NCBI GenBank assembly: GCA_963681505.1
Contig: OY811973.1
Location: 11,671,983-11,735,982, forward strand
From: Eunapius fragilis
Taxonomy: Eukaryota; Porifera; Demospongiae; Spongillida; Spongillidae
Length of the DNA: 64,000 bases
Direction: 5' to 3'
In this document: positions 31,423 through 60,938 of the stretch, piece after piece
Position numbering within the stretch: position 1 is the stretch's first letter
How the letters are laid out: each line of letters starts with the position of its first letter
Made by a program: the position numbers and the translations under genes
The notes under the pieces: model-generated
Databases searched by the model: none
Told to the model about the DNA's origin: nothing
The model's input: the letters and a program-made list of their open reading frames with translations, nothing else

Positions 31423-32212
31423 GCAGTCCGCTTCAGGTCCCTTTTCCCCGTAGAGTAAGGCATTTGCTGGTTGCTGGGAGACCATTTCGGCCTGCTTGGC
31501 CACACTACTGCACATCATGCACGCCGGATGGTTGTCCCAAATGAATTACCTGCTCAGTCAATATCAATCCCAAAGGCTATAATTACTATGCGAAGAGGTG
31601 CATCAAGTTTTACAAAGGAAGCTATGCTATAATAGAGCCTTCTCTTGGCTTACGTGTTAACACTAGTGTACATGCCAACAATTAAGGGTAGGTTTGGTGC
31701 TCCGATTGGCTACATAAACTCATGCATTCTTTAAGGGATGAGTAAAAAAGACATATGCATGGCACACTCTTCACATCTTCAGTAAAATATCATGACCCTT
31801 GGTATATCCTACGCCTTGAATCCAGTAGTTTCCTTACCAAATGCAAAGATGCACTGATGCATTCAATAATCACATACTCCGTAAGTAATGCTTGGCTTAT
31901 CAGTATGGTGATGCCATAACGGTTGCAAGGGGCAATAAGTCCCAAAATGCTAGTGATTGTCTCCTGTGTCGTGGTTGTGGCAGTTACTGCTGTCATTACC
32001 CTGAGGTGTACATCTTCAACACGTCCCTAAACGAATTTAGAAAGTCTTCAATGGGTATATGAGTTTCAAGGTTGACACGGTCTGTGAATGTGTGTAGTGT
32101 GTATATACTTGCACTGTGTTATATTTGGGGGGAGGTGGATGCATTGGACTGTGGCAAGAGTTTACGAACAAATTTACTGATTCGGGGAAACTAGTGCATG
32201 TACAGGAGCGGC
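30961..32212. other. No gene seen; poly-G tract
   Basis: Includes a G-run of over 30 bases at about 31390-31421. Open frames on either strand have no recognisable motif. Confidence 0.4.
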
Positions 32213-32215
32213 TTA

Positions 32216-32403
32216 GGGGGCGTCTCCAAACTATTTGGATAAGTTGACGTTTCATTATAACCCTCCCCCCACCCCTATAACGTCATTGATATCGAAGGTT
32301 GTGGGAGTCCGCCCGCCATTTTTTTTTGTCAGTAACGTCACGAGCCTGAAAACCCCCTAACGTTAAAACGTTAACTTTTCCAAAATAGTTTGGAGACGCC
32401 CCC
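32216..32403. mobile_element. MITE with TTA target duplication
   Basis: 188 bp. Terminal inverted repeats GGGGGCGTCTCCAAACTATT (left) and the inverse (right) are flanked by TTA at 32213-32215 and 32404-32406. A 3-bp TTA duplication is characteristic of PIF/Harbinger-derived MITEs. It ends 90 bases before the start codon of the UBL-armadillo gene. Confidence 0.75.
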
Positions 32404-32493
32404 TTATACTAAATATAGTACTGGGGAGGCTGAAATCACATTCATAACATTGGCATTAAAATAAATGGGAACGAGGATTTGCATGTGACCACC

Positions 32494-34735
32494 ATGGAGG
32501 AAGACCAAGGCAATAATAAACAACGCGAATCGGATGATAATAGTGAAAAAAATGGCAGAAAACTTGCGCAGGGACGTATCGAGCAGACAGAACAGATGAA
32601 GGGCAAGGCCGTTAGTTTCAACTTTCATCTTCTCTGTACTTCACGTAAAGTGAGCAGTACTAGTACTTCGTCTCGTACTATAAGTCTAGCCAAGCTACCC
32701 GAAAGTGTAGGGGAGTTGAAAGAAGTGATCCAAAATGAATTTAACATACCTGTGTACGACCAAAAGTTGTCCCTCGAATGCTCGCTCATGGAAGACGGGG
32801 AGAGCTTGGATTTCTACAGGCTAAAAGATGGCGATCAAATTACCGTAGAGTACACGGGAAAGGCTCAGGTGGAATGCGTTTTTCTTCTAATAGCGGCGCT
32901 TCGTGAAGCCTTGGACTTCCTCAAATACATCGAGAATGAGCTTAAATCTCAGCTTGAAAGTACTTCCTTCGACTTTAGGAGTCCGATGTCGGATACGCTT
33001 CGTGTCAAAGACATCGATCAATGCGCACAACAGCTAGTAAGCGGCGACGATAAAATGTCAAATGCGAAGTTCTTCCTCAAAAATGGTGGTCTGCACTTGA
33101 TCGAGGAGATTCACACTATTCTGCTGGGACAACCTTGGCACGAAGTATATCATATGGATCTCATGTACCTAGAGAAGTGTCTGCTGGCTATATTGCACAT
33201 AATCCTTCTCGATGGCGCAGATGTGGTTAATTATGCTTGCCTGAATAACATAATTGGCTCATTCCTTCGGGTACCGCTATTATCCGACAGAAGCATTTCT
33301 GTACCAGACAATCGAAACATGCCTATCGGCAGTAAATATAACCAAAAAAAGCTTTTGGCTGATGTCATAGTGATGGCTCTGGGATGCCTTAGCAAGTATG
33401 TTGTGACAGAACCCCTCCTACTTTTAATACAGGTTTTATGTGAGACGCATGCAGGGAAATGTTTTTGGGGAAATTCAAAAATTAAAATTCCCTCTGAAAG
33501 GAGTTGCTTGTTTGTGTTTGAACCACTTATTAAATGAGGCATTTTGATAGCTAGAGTAAATTTACGTCTGCAAAGGAACGAATTCTGTATCTCGAATACA
33601 ATGACAACTGTGGCCACCTGTAAAACAAAAATGAAGGAAACTTTGGCATATTACAGTGCAATATAGCGATTAGTAGCCTTATATGATTTTACATGTCTGT
33701 ATTAAGTGGGCTATCTGAAAAAGTGTTTGGATTAGTCAATGACAGGAATTATGAAAGTTAACATTTCACTTAAAATAATATTATAAGTGCAGTTTGTATT
33801 GGTCGTTTGATTTGTTCACTTGTTTTCTGTTCCCCGGATTATAGCATAGCTGAATATCCGGAGCATCAGATTCTGTTAGTATCTAACGACAAAGTAATGA
33901 AACAGTTCATTGGATGTGTGAAAACTCCGGACCAATCCTTCAGTTTACCTGTACGCGTCCGAGTTTTGAACTGCTTGGAGAACCTCTGCCACACCTCAGG
34001 CACACACCAGTGTTTTTCTACCGAAGAACTTTTCCGTGTCATATTTCATTCATCAAATAAACTAGTATCTCCAACAACTCCATATTTAGAAGGCGTGGCC
34101 CCACATCTGTGCTTAACACTGGATAGCGACCTTGTGAAGTGAGTCATGAATATATCTGCGTATAATTACTATTCATTATCACTAGGTTCTTTGGCTCCAT
34201 GATGATTGCTCAGCTGGTGCTGACCAGAGTGGCAGTCATTCCTTCAGGGCTACTAAACAAAATCACAACATTTCTTGATCCTTTTGTCCGCAACGTTGAT
34301 GTTACTGTTCTTCATAAATGGGCAGTAAAAGCATATGGTTTCAGAAGGCAGGACATATTCCCTGTCATGAGTTTGGTATACAGCCCACTAACCCACACTT
34401 CAGAAAAGTTAATTGATCTGCTGTGTGTGGAAGTAGGAATTCTTGGTCTCCAGGTAATACTGGGTGGAGAAAATGAAAGGCAGGTTCTAATCAAGCAAGG
34501 CTTATTGGACTACTTAGTCTGCTTACAGTGGTTCATACCAGAAATGCATAATGCGTACCCAAGAACACGGAGACTACTGCGTATGGTTGGAGCTCATGTG
34601 CCACTGCAGCCTCCCAGTCTGAACAATATTGTGAGGGCAAAGCTAGCCGCAACAAGCTGTGGGCTTAAGAAGGCTATGTATTCTGACTGTCATCAGCTTG
34701 TGTATGAACTGGCTGTGAGGACAGACTATAGATGA
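32494..34735 (+). CDS. Ubiquitin-like plus armadillo-like helical protein
   Basis: Three exons: 32494-33395, 33845-34138, 34186-34735; 1,746 nt, 581 residues; the introns are 449 and 47 bp. The start ATG at 32494 has a near-ideal context (CCACCATGG); an ATG five codons upstream is weaker. After an acidic leader there is a ubiquitin-like fold at about residues 45-115 (LPESVGELKEVIQNEFNIPV, then DGDQITVEYTG), followed by about 450 residues of leucine-rich helices suggesting an armadillo/HEAT-like array (for example LLIAALREALDFLKYI). No transmembrane segment or catalytic motif. Probably an intracellular scaffold; the family is not identified. The broken duplicate at 10-15 kb supports the exon 1/2 and exon 2/3 boundaries, which fall at the same sites. 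Confidence 0.85.
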
Positions 34736-34789
34736 GACCTTAGCTCAAAATACTGTATTGTGTGTGTGTGTGTGTATTGTTGTGGACAC

Positions 34790-35435
34790 ACCATTTATAT
34801 ATATATATATATACTGTATTTTGTCCGTTCTGTTTGAATGGTCTAAATCATTAACATTGTGCATGTGTCTATAACACGACAACAGACATGCAAAAGACCA
34901 CGGATCAATTTTTGATTTCATATGGTTTTTAAATAACTGGTAGGATCATCACATGATTTAACAGTATTACTATGTAAGTGCAAAAATCGTAATTTTTTTT
35001 CTCTACAATATAAATCATCCATTGTGTACATTGATTGATTACTTCACCTTATTAATGCACAACCCTAGCGTGATGGTGTGTTTAACATACTAATTTAAAA
35101 GTAGTGTATGTTTTCTCATCATGTTTACAAGGATTTCAATACTTTATACCTGGCGTCAGCAAATCAACTATACAATTGAACCGCCATGAGGTAATTACTT
35201 TGATCAGAAATGTGCATGATAGTGATGTACAATTTTGAACAAATTAATCTATTTAACATCACACACATGACGCATGAAAATTAACCAGTCAAACCTTCCA
35301 CATGCATGAGCTTGTAAGCATCTAGACAATCAGATAAATAATTAACAATTTAAGAGCATGCCTTACCCTGACTTACGATTCCATCGCTCTGTTTGTCTGG
35401 AACTTAACATGACCTGTCGGAGCATTCAATCTCCA
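34790..35435. other. 3' flank of UBL-armadillo gene, no gene seen
   Basis: A short GT tract (34758-34776) and AT tract (34796-34814), then AT-rich DNA. Confidence 0.4.
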
Positions 35436-35439
35436 CTAA

Positions 35440-35590
35440 GCTGAGCCTGCCAAATATCTCAGTCCTGCCTGACAGCTGAACCCACATCCAGGTGTGCTTG
35501 AAGGTCTCTCAAGCCTTTTCTCCCCATCCTCCATAGGTTTTTATATATACCGTCAGCGGGAATGCACTTCCACCCAAGTTCTTTACATTT
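35440..35590 (+). repeat. Dispersed repeat copy 1
   Basis: Shares with 37409-37555, in order: CCTGCCTGAC, GCTGA-CCCACA-CCAGG, TGTGCTTGAAGGTCTC and CCACCCAAGTTCTTT-CATTTTGG. Non-coding; about 75-80% alike by eye. Confidence 0.7.
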
Positions 35591-35599
35591 TGGTATCAA

Positions 35600-37400
35600 T
35601 ATATTGATTATAGATTAAGTAAAATTCAACGATCTTCAGAATCCGATAGCATCAGGACTCCTCGTTGCGTTGGAGAAACTCTCCTGCGTTCAGTTTTTGG
35701 TGTTTTTAACCCTGACGGTTATCGAACGTTGGCATGGACGAGTGCACATGTAACGGGCTCATTGTGTGTAAACATAGAATGAAATACAGAACTGATTGTG
35801 GCAATAAGTGCCGAAAATATAAAGGACGTTTGTAGTTCTGCTCGGAAGATATGTGGGTTTGAAATAGATGCTGTTTTATAGCGGATGTATTGACGTACCT
35901 GGTTTTGTCATAAACCGTCCCATGCATATGTGCAGAAGATTAAATATAGTACAGAAGCGGAAATCCTTATCAAGCCTTATAGTATTGGAGGGGACTGTCA
36001 TGGCTACCTAAAAGTGGTACGGGCGGAGCACTTTTGGTCGCCAAAATAGTCCGGCCGGACCATATTTGTCCGCCAAAGATGGTCCTCCTGTCTTGCCAAA
36101 AACGGTCTGGTATTCGATCACTGAGAACTATACACGCAAAGCCTGTACATGTCCTAGCTTTTTTTTTCCAGCTAGAAGTCAATGTGTCTGGCTTGCTATT
36201 TACAATGTAATAATTGAAAGTTTATATCGAGGCGCCACGTGTACATATATTTAATAAAGGAAGAGTGATGAATTGTATAAGGAATAAATACATTGTGCAT
36301 GCTCAGTGAATTCTTACATGATGCACATACAAGCAAAACGCATGCTGCAATAAATGGTGAATTTGCAATGCCTATGTTGAAGAGTTACAAGAGCGGGAAA
36401 ATGCACAACCAGGTATTTTTTTCGAATGATTTGTGGAACCATTCCGGACAACTGTTGCATCCGGCCATTTTTTCCTTTCCTCATGTCAGCCTGTAGCTGT
36501 AAAATATATCATATTGTACATGGCTATATAGTTTTCGAGCCTTTATTTTATTGCCTTGGAAAGGCTCCATGATTCCTGGTTCAAAACAATGCTTAATACG
36601 GGAACCTTTGGGATTCCCAAACATACACTATGCTGCTACATGCATATGGATCTGATCCAAAGCAAAGAGCCGGATGTAGCAAAAGCAACAGCAAAAAGAC
36701 CACAACTACTGCAATCTTCTTGCCGTTGAACTGACTGGATCTTATTGACTGAGGAAAATATCAATGCAGCTATTTGCTAATTAGTCTGCTTTGAAAGACC
36801 CGAATTTTCTAATATATTTTTGAAGTCCACCCACCAATGGAAATTTTAGCCGTTCTGTGCAGCATTTCTAATATGATTACATAGCCAATTTCCTTCCTCA
36901 TTGGCCTGGTGGTCTTTCACTAGTTCAGTGATGGTATCCAAACTTGCAACCTATCAGATTTCTTTTGTTCTGGGGAAAGTTACAGGTACAGAATCAGGCA
37001 TACTTTAAATTTGCATAACGTAATAATAACTGACTTTCTTCACTTCCAGTTACTATGGCTTTTATGCTGCTTGCTATTCATCCTTTGTGATAGCAACTTT
37101 GAATTGCATTTGTGAATTTCAGTGGGCTCTTTGGAAGATCACTTTGACAGCAGCTAGTTGCAGAACCTGTGATGGCCAAGTAGGCAGGGGTGTGGAGTTT
37201 GGGGGAAAGGTAGTGGTGGAAAGTGCAGGCTAGCTGAAAACAGCTTTCCTTATAGTGGTTCAGCATAGTGGTTCAGCACATTACAAACTGCATTATTGCG
37301 GGGATCAATTTCCATTTTCCATTGGTGTAAATAGCCTCCACTTAAAGTTGGAGTACTTGTAACCATCTTGCTTCCGAACACAGAAAATAAATCTCTACCC
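35600..37400. other. No gene seen
   Basis: AT-rich intergenic DNA. Small open frames near 36066 and 36293 have no motifs. Confidence 0.35.
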
Positions 37401-37408
37401 AGTTTACC

Positions 37409-37555
37409 AGGCCTGTCGGGGGGTTGCCTAATACCTCCTGCCTGACCGCCATTCTATTGGAAGCTGAGCCCACAGCCAGGTGTGCTTGAAGGTCTCACTA
37501 GCCTATTCCACGCACTCCCACCCAAGTTCTTTGCATTTTGGACCATTCCCTTTCT
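37409..37555 (+). repeat. Dispersed repeat copy 2
   Basis: Second copy of the 35440-35590 repeat, same orientation, about 2 kb away. Confidence 0.7.
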
Positions 37556-37559
37556 TTAC

Positions 37560-39550
37560 CAATTAGGGTGTGTAACCTTTTTTATAAATCAAAATCGATT
37601 ATTTCAACTATGAAAAAAAAAAGTCCAATCAGGCTTATAGCAATCGTTTATTCGAAACATTAAATTGATTTTGGCGATTAATGCACTATTTATTTTACAA
37701 CGATTACCTAGGTTTTTCCAGGTTTGTCCTTTTTTTTAAATAATATGGCATGATAAATCACATTTTTTTTCTAAAAGTCTAATACAAGTCCAGTTTTATT
37801 GCTTATCATGATCGGTTGCTTATGCCAACTTTAAATCATTAAAACAACAAAGATAGTATCCACAGGGACTAGAAACGATGTGCATGATTCAACGGCGGCG
37901 GATTGTGACCCAAGCAATTATTTTTTTCACCGAAAAACACGTGGCTGTTTGTTCGCCCGCTACCAACGCACTCAGTACTAAGTATGGGACAAGTAAGATT
38001 TTAGTTTACTGAGATAAAAACGAAAATGAATAATTTGTCACCCCGCAGCTTGCGCTCTTTTCTGGTACAAAATGCCTTAAACACGTAGACTCATGTATCA
38101 TTCCCAACCACCACAATTGGCAGTTATAATCCATTATTCAATATACAATTCAATAAGTACTGAGCAGTATCAGCTAGCTATAGAAACCGCTCATGGTGGA
38201 ACACCGCTCCATGCATATGGCAAAGCCGCCAACCACATGTACGATATTCAGAACGTCATGGCCGAACGTCAGGAAAAGAACCAGTGTACTTAAGTATTTG
38301 GACACTTGTCACCTGTGCAAAAGAGTACATAGCGCGTTTGATTAATGCACATGTACAATACTGCAGAGAAAGATTTAAATTGCCGTGCCCACTGTCACAG
38401 CGCGTATTTTAAGGGAGGGCACTGATGTTTACCTTCAGCCGGGTCCCCAGACGTGCGACTAAGTGTTGATAACATCACATGCAATTTTTTACCGATTACT
38501 TAACCCGTTAGTGCAGGCGGGAAAAACGAAGGGCATATAAAAAGGGGTAATCGATTTCTGTATATGAAGGAAACGAATATCGACTAATCGAGACTAAGAA
38601 AAACAGAATTGGTTACTTCGACTAAAGGAAATTCTGAAATCGGTAACCTTGTAATAGCTCATTATTGCATGAAACAGCGGGTATGTCATCTGCGGTATTT
38701 TTGACGTTGCAGGCATGAAGTACAATCTATACTGAGATATGGAGCCCAGAGCACTAGTACTTGCATAATTATATGCATGGAACAGATGAAGTTCAATGCA
38801 TTACTCTTTGTACATATTTGGACTCGCTACAAATCAAACTGGGGCAATCAGTTCTTGTAAAAAGCAAACCTAATATGCCATTGTCATAGTATTGGTGTAT
38901 GTGGAAGAGCACAGGCCACATAGCCGCGTTGTTACGTCGCCATGTACAGTAATTCAAACAATACCGTGCACAGCATGATCGCCTTTCATGGGGACATATC
39001 ATTTTAATCAGTTTAGCTCTGAAGAATTTGGTCGCTGGACCCGTGCATATGCATTGTTTGTGAAAATTGAAAGGTCAAAGGTCATTGACCCTTAGGGCAT
39101 ACGAAGTGCATATTAATTATAAAAAGCAGTACATGCACGCTTGCACAAAATTGTTTTGTGTGGCCGTATGGGTGTTATAGCCAATGCTGCTGTATTGGCT
39201 AGTTGATATCAGTGTTGGGCAAGTGTAAACTGAATCGTTAAAAATCAAAACCCTCATGAGGTGACCATCGCATGCCAATATGTGTTCCAAAAGGGGAGAA
39301 AATTTTTTTGTTATGAACGAAGGACATAAATTCTCCAAAGTTAGTAAAGTCACGTAACATGTTTCAATTTCAAAGTCTTGTTGACAGCTAGTTCGCCAAA
39401 ACATTGCATTATAATTAAATTCCGCTTTTAATTGAATTTGGATAACACTAATTCCATATATTGAATAGCAGGGCTGGGAAGTAGATTTGTATACACTTCG
39501 CCGTAATTTTTGAGTTTACGGAATCGAGAAAGGCCCTGGTTATAATCCAC
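37560..39550. other. No gene seen
   Basis: AT-rich. Several ATCGATTA/AATCGATT-like words occur around 37590-37700 and 38550-38600 without forming a clean inverted repeat. Confidence 0.3.
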
Positions 39551-39554
39551 CGGT

Positions 39555-40238
39555 ATGTCAGACACAGAGGTTAACGTCAGAAGCGGGCCAACAAGACAAT
39601 GCGTGATAGAGCTCTACACATCGGACGGGTGTAGTTCATGTCCCCCCGCAGAGTATTGGATATCCAACCTGAAGGGCCAGTTGGGCGTGACCATTCTATC
39701 GTTTCACGTCGACTACTGGGACTACCTCGGGTGGCCGGACGCGTACGGCAGCGGCACGTTCTCCAACCGCCAGCGCAGTAACATCGCGTGGACGAAGCAG
39801 CGATCTTGCTACACACCTCAAATCGTCGTCGACATGAAGGACACCCCTTCGTGGGGACGGCTCAAGCCTAAGGACCTCACGGACAAACGCCCACCGGCTA
39901 CCGTGGACATAGTGCTAACGCGCAAGGGCGCCGCCGTCGAAGCCGCCGTGACCCCGAAGGACGGAGCTCCCGCCAAATTGGCCGCCTACTGGGCCGTGAC
40001 CCAGAACGACCTGACCCAAGACATCAAGAGAGGAGAGAACTGCGGGCTGATCCTGACCCACGACTTCGTGGTGCGCCAGTACGCTCCCGCGGGGGAGTTC
40101 AAAGGAGCGCAGAGGTTCAATGTGAACGTTGAGGGGAACCTGCTGAAGGACGGGTGTGTGGTTAACTTCGTCGTGTATGATCCAGCCACTGGGGTCCCTC
40201 AGCAAGCGTTAGGGGTGAATATCGAAGGAAGCCAGTAA
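39555..40238 (+). CDS. DUF1223 family protein, bacterial-type
   Basis: 227 residues, single exon. The hallmark IELYTSDGCSSCPPAEYW (residues 18-35, with C26-x2-C29) and LSFHVDYWDYLGWPD (from residue 48), then YTPQIVVDM, define the DUF1223 (PF06764) family, thioredoxin-like proteins found mostly in proteobacteria and normally secreted to the periplasm. Here there is no signal peptide. The coding sequence is visibly GC-rich, with G/C-ending codons, between AT-rich flanks, and has no intron, unlike its neighbours. Eukaryotic context and an AATAAA at about 40493 argue for integration in the host genome. Function is unknown; a redox role from the CxxC is only inference. Horizontal transfer is likely. 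Confidence 0.88.
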   Translation: MSDTEVNVRSGPTRQCVIELYTSDGCSSCPPAEYWISNLKGQLGVTILSFHVDYWDYLGWPDAYGSGTFSNRQRSNIAWTKQRSCYTPQIVVDMKDTPSWGRLKPKDLTDKRPPATVDIVLTRKGAAVEAAVTPKDGAPAKLAAYWAVTQNDLTQDIKRGENCGLILTHDFVVRQYAPAGEFKGAQRFNVNVEGNLLKDGCVVNFVVYDPATGVPQQALGVNIEGSQ

Positions 40239-40239
40239 T

Positions 40240-41000
40240 CAGGAAGTGTACACACATTCCTTGCATGCATGCAGTGATGATTCAGCATGCAGGCATTATC
40301 TAGGTTAGCATGCAGTATATATCATCCCTGAGACGTGTTGTTTTTAAATGTGATGAAAGGATTTATTTATTTATTTTTAAACTGATGTGCGGAAAAAATA
40401 TTTTATAGCTAGACCGCTATTACCTACATATCGGGCTGGTATTATAAGTGCATGCCGAATATATACAAATCACAAATATCATTTGCAAGTAAAATAAAAG
40501 AAAAGGTGTTGTTTCAAACCTATAATGATAGGATAATTACATCTTAACTGCGCCAGAGATAATATCACTGCATCCCTCCGCACAGACGCGCAAAACGCTG
40601 CGGTCTCTACAATCATCAATTCATGCCATAACTGGGTTGTGCGGTTTATAGAGAATTATAGTTCAATGCCCGCACTACTTGAATAGCGTTATAAAAGCTT
40701 GCATTCATGGCACGTGCGTCATTACCCAGCTGGCTAACTATTGTATATGTAGACCGGTGAATTAACTTCGAATGAATATATATTGTGCCCTGCATTGCTG
40801 CAACAGTATATGCACCATCAGCAAAAGAAGAAGAAGAAGAAAAAAAAATCCATTACCTACGAGGCTACCTGGCCTGTAAACAATTATTATTCAGCACCAC
40901 CACCCCATCCCGTCCTCCCCTTCCCTCTCTCTTTTATCATTGATAAGGTGGCGAGAAATAATTAATAGAACATTCTATACCTTATATAAACACTTATAAA
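40240..41000. other. 3' flanks, no gene seen
   Basis: Region between the DUF1223 gene and the end of gene A. Contains an AATAAA at about 40493 and an (AAG)n tract near 40824-40845. Confidence 0.4.
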
Positions 41001-41001
41001 G

Positions 41002-57629
<16,628 letters not shown>

Positions 57630-57676
57630 CTGTGGCAGTATGAAAACCCCAATATAGACATATTAGTATCTACGTT

Positions 57677-57703
57677 GGGGGCTGTCCATAAAGTACGTCA
57701 CGC
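57677..57703. repeat. Solitary transposon-end-like motif
   Basis: GGGGGCTGTCCATAAAGTAC followed by GTCACGC and a T-run has the look of a MITE terminal repeat, but no inverse copy was found in the next few hundred bases. Confidence 0.3.
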
Positions 57704-58338
57704 TTTTTTTTTTGACCATTATGGACCCCCCGTTTCATTTTTATGTGTAAAAAGTACTGAACAAGCCGTACAGTACATGCATTTGGTCGTCCTTTTTCGA
57801 GGCAACGATACACATATCTTATGCATGCACGCGTCTATCCTTTGTACAAGAACTCGAGGTCAATTTGGAAGCTGCTGTAAGGATAGTACACAACGAGTTA
57901 AACTAACGGCAAAGTATAGCTATTTTCCACTCCTAAATTACTATACAGTTAACTTTAAAGTTAGCCAATGTTCCGGCATAGGTACGTATATGAAATCGTT
58001 AAAGCCAACTTCTAAATTTTAACTGCGCACTGAGTAAACGATCGGATGGGTGGGGCATTACGTAGTTGTGGAAGCCAACGAGAGAGAGGGGTAGGGAGTC
58101 GAGAGCAGATGGGAGGAGAAGAAAGAGGAGAAGGAGAGGCACTATGAGGAAGAGTAGGGGAGGGAGTGAGAGAAGAGGAAGGACTCGAAGGAGGGTAAGG
58201 ATGAAAGGAATGTAGTGTCCGGAATCGGTGATCGATCTCTGTCGGCTCAGTCCCCAATTAATGTACGTGCTCACTTGAATAGTACGACTGTCCGTTCACC
58301 ACTCCGATGGAGATGCACTATTGCGAGAAATACATTAC

Positions 58339-58417
58339 ATGATTTGCCACAGAACACTGATGGAAGGCATATTGCATGTAGCCTCACCGTAAGCAGTATT
58401 ACAAATGCGGCCTTCAT
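58339..58417 (-). CDS. Candidate signal-peptide exon of gene A
   Basis: On the minus strand an ATG at 58417-58415, after an A-run, opens MKAAFVILLTVRLHAICLPS. A GTAATG donor at 58338 would end it in phase 1, as the first Ig exon requires; a better-looking GTGAGG donor after ten codons would be phase 0 and not fit. It lies between gene B's stop and gene A's first Ig exon, where a signal exon is expected. Confidence 0.35.
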
Positions 58418-58901
58418 TTTTTTTTTTTGGCTCATCACTAATTACGTTGATCGGTGTCATGCATGACGTCATGTGTCTGGAAACTCACAATCATAGATCG
58501 CGCGTACTCATCATTAAACCCCATGGGAATTTACAATGCTGGGAGATACGTTCGGCCTAACCCATGAAGGAAGGCACCCTGATGAAGCATTCATTGTCTG
58601 CAATGAAATGGACCAGCATAATTATAGAGCTCGTTGTATTCTAAATAGTGCTTCATATCTAAAAGACTTCACTCTGCTGGAGCAATTTCAGTCGAAAAGT
58701 TTAATTGCAGAGTGACCTCACCGCAACAAAGAGTGACACCAGAAAATACCTCAAATGCAAGGCAATGCCATTTTTATCAATGCAAGTGATGGACTGCTTT
58801 ACTGTCACTCGCAACTGAATATTTACACCAGATGTGCAGAGGGCTATGATACACACATGGAGATGAGGGTACACGGTACATTCTAAGATGCGTTTGTATG
58901 T

Positions 58902-60619
58902 TCAAAACATGGAGTCTTTGTACTCCCCCAGATTGTCACCTTTCACCACGTAAGGACTATCGGCTGGCAGAGACACGCTATTGTACAAAGGGTTGTTGAT
59001 AACCTTGGCCCTGCGGTACCGCTGATACAGCAGAATGAAACATGCGGCAGACACCAATCCTATTATGCAGAAGAGAGGGATGCCGGCGCCGAGTGAGGCT
59101 ATGATGACCAGTTGGGCCGGGAGGGCACCGGCGGATGTAGGGATGGCTGCAACGGTAAAGAGTTGAAAAAGAACTTACACTTACATGTGTTTCAGCTTAC
59201 TTACCTGATGGAGATGGCAGTTGTGAGAATGTTGATAGAGATGGAAGGCCTGGACCTGCAGGAACAGTGACATCTTGGTATAACTAATTACTGTTCCCAA
59301 AATGCTCTCAAAATATACGCTATGCCCCACTATACCTGTGGTGAAGCTCCCTTTCACTATCACTTCCTGATAATGCCCACCAACCACAAGGCTCAGACGT
59401 GCCTCATAGTAGTACAAGGTGCTAGGTAGGAGGGGGCTACCATTGATGGTCAGCTGGACGGGGACGCTCTGACCGCTCCCCCCACTCTGGGAGGAGGTGC
59501 TGGTGTAGGGGAGGTAGTCTGGAGAGGTGCCAAAGGAGACCACACATCCTGATGTGCCCACCAGACCAGGGAGGAAGGTACAGTTGACAGCAGCACCATT
59601 TGCAGATACTTTCAATACATCGTTGTATAATGCTAGTTCAAAGTATGAGAATGAAACATGACGAACACACAACATCATTCAATAACTATATAATGACTTT
59701 GACCTCACTCTATACACCTATTTGAGATGTTAAAAATCTATCCACACAGGTAACGTACAAATCTGGGTCACTCCTGTGTAGTCTTTGATGGAACAGTTGT
59801 ACCCTGGGACCATAGCATCCTCAACAGGAAACTCATAGCCGCACACAGGAGATGAACACTGTACCGGGATGGTGTGCGTGGTATTGGGGTATCCGGCGAT
59901 GACCAGCATGTAGTTTGGGGAAAACCCACATGTCAACCCTCCTGGAATGAGCATTATTGGCTGTTGATAAGGGAGGGGGAGGGGGAGGGACAATATCAAA
60001 GGGTAAGGAAGTTGTATAGGTGCTTGTGCACACATGAGTGTGTGTTCCTATGGGTGTATGCATGTAATATTATAATCGTATTATTATAATTATAGTATAT
60101 GCCATGGGTGTATATTTATTAATGTACATCTGAATTTATGAAAGTGTGTGTGTGTGTGTGCGTACGGTGGCCCGGTAGGTCGCGGGTACGAGCAGCGGTT
60201 TGAGAGCAAAAATGAGTACGAGCAACGGTCTGAGAACAAAATTGCGTACGGTCCGAGAGCAAAATTGCGTACGGTCCACGAGCAAAATTGCGTACGGTCC
60301 GAGAGCAAAATTGCGTACGGTCTGAGAGCAAAATTGCGTACGGTCCGAGAGCAAAAACGCGCAGGAGCTGAGAGCAAAAATGCGTACGAGCTGAGAGCAG
60401 TTGTTTACATTGGATTTAGGCATTACGCCATTTGTTTTTTTTCTTTAAAAAAATGGCTTCCAGATGCAACGCTAGCGTCATCCGTTTGTAACTTTCCCAA
60501 GGGCTGTTAACATCCTGAGGCAGCGCAAGGGAACTATTCTCGATCCCTGATTGCGCACCGGTGTGTAACTGTGTGTGGGCATGAGTGTCTTGTGTGTACG
60601 TGTTTGTGTGTGTGTGCGG

Positions 60620-60692
<73 letters not shown>

Positions 60693-60880
60693 CGATTCCT
60701 TTTACATCGTGATGTGTATCTCTTTATTTGTCATACACTGGTACAGTTAAGAGCAATCTTGGGAGATTTACCAAAAGCACGGTGCGTTATGTTTTCTAAC
60801 TTAAGTTCTTCAGAGCTTATTACGCATATAGAAAGCTGTGATCTCATCTTATTTAATTTGCAATAAGTCGGCTGTCTGAA

Positions 60881-60938
<58 letters not shown>

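Noticed and set aside
37560-38680. Possible hAT-like element from ATCGATTA words and GTAACC ends
   Set aside because: The putative ends do not align well as inverted repeats and no target duplication is seen.
60136-60510. Repeat proteins (RTVRNFALRPYAILL units) and a possible CRISPR array
   Set aside because: The 23-bp units are directly adjacent with no unique spacers and lie in transposon arms; the frames on both strands are repeat artefacts.
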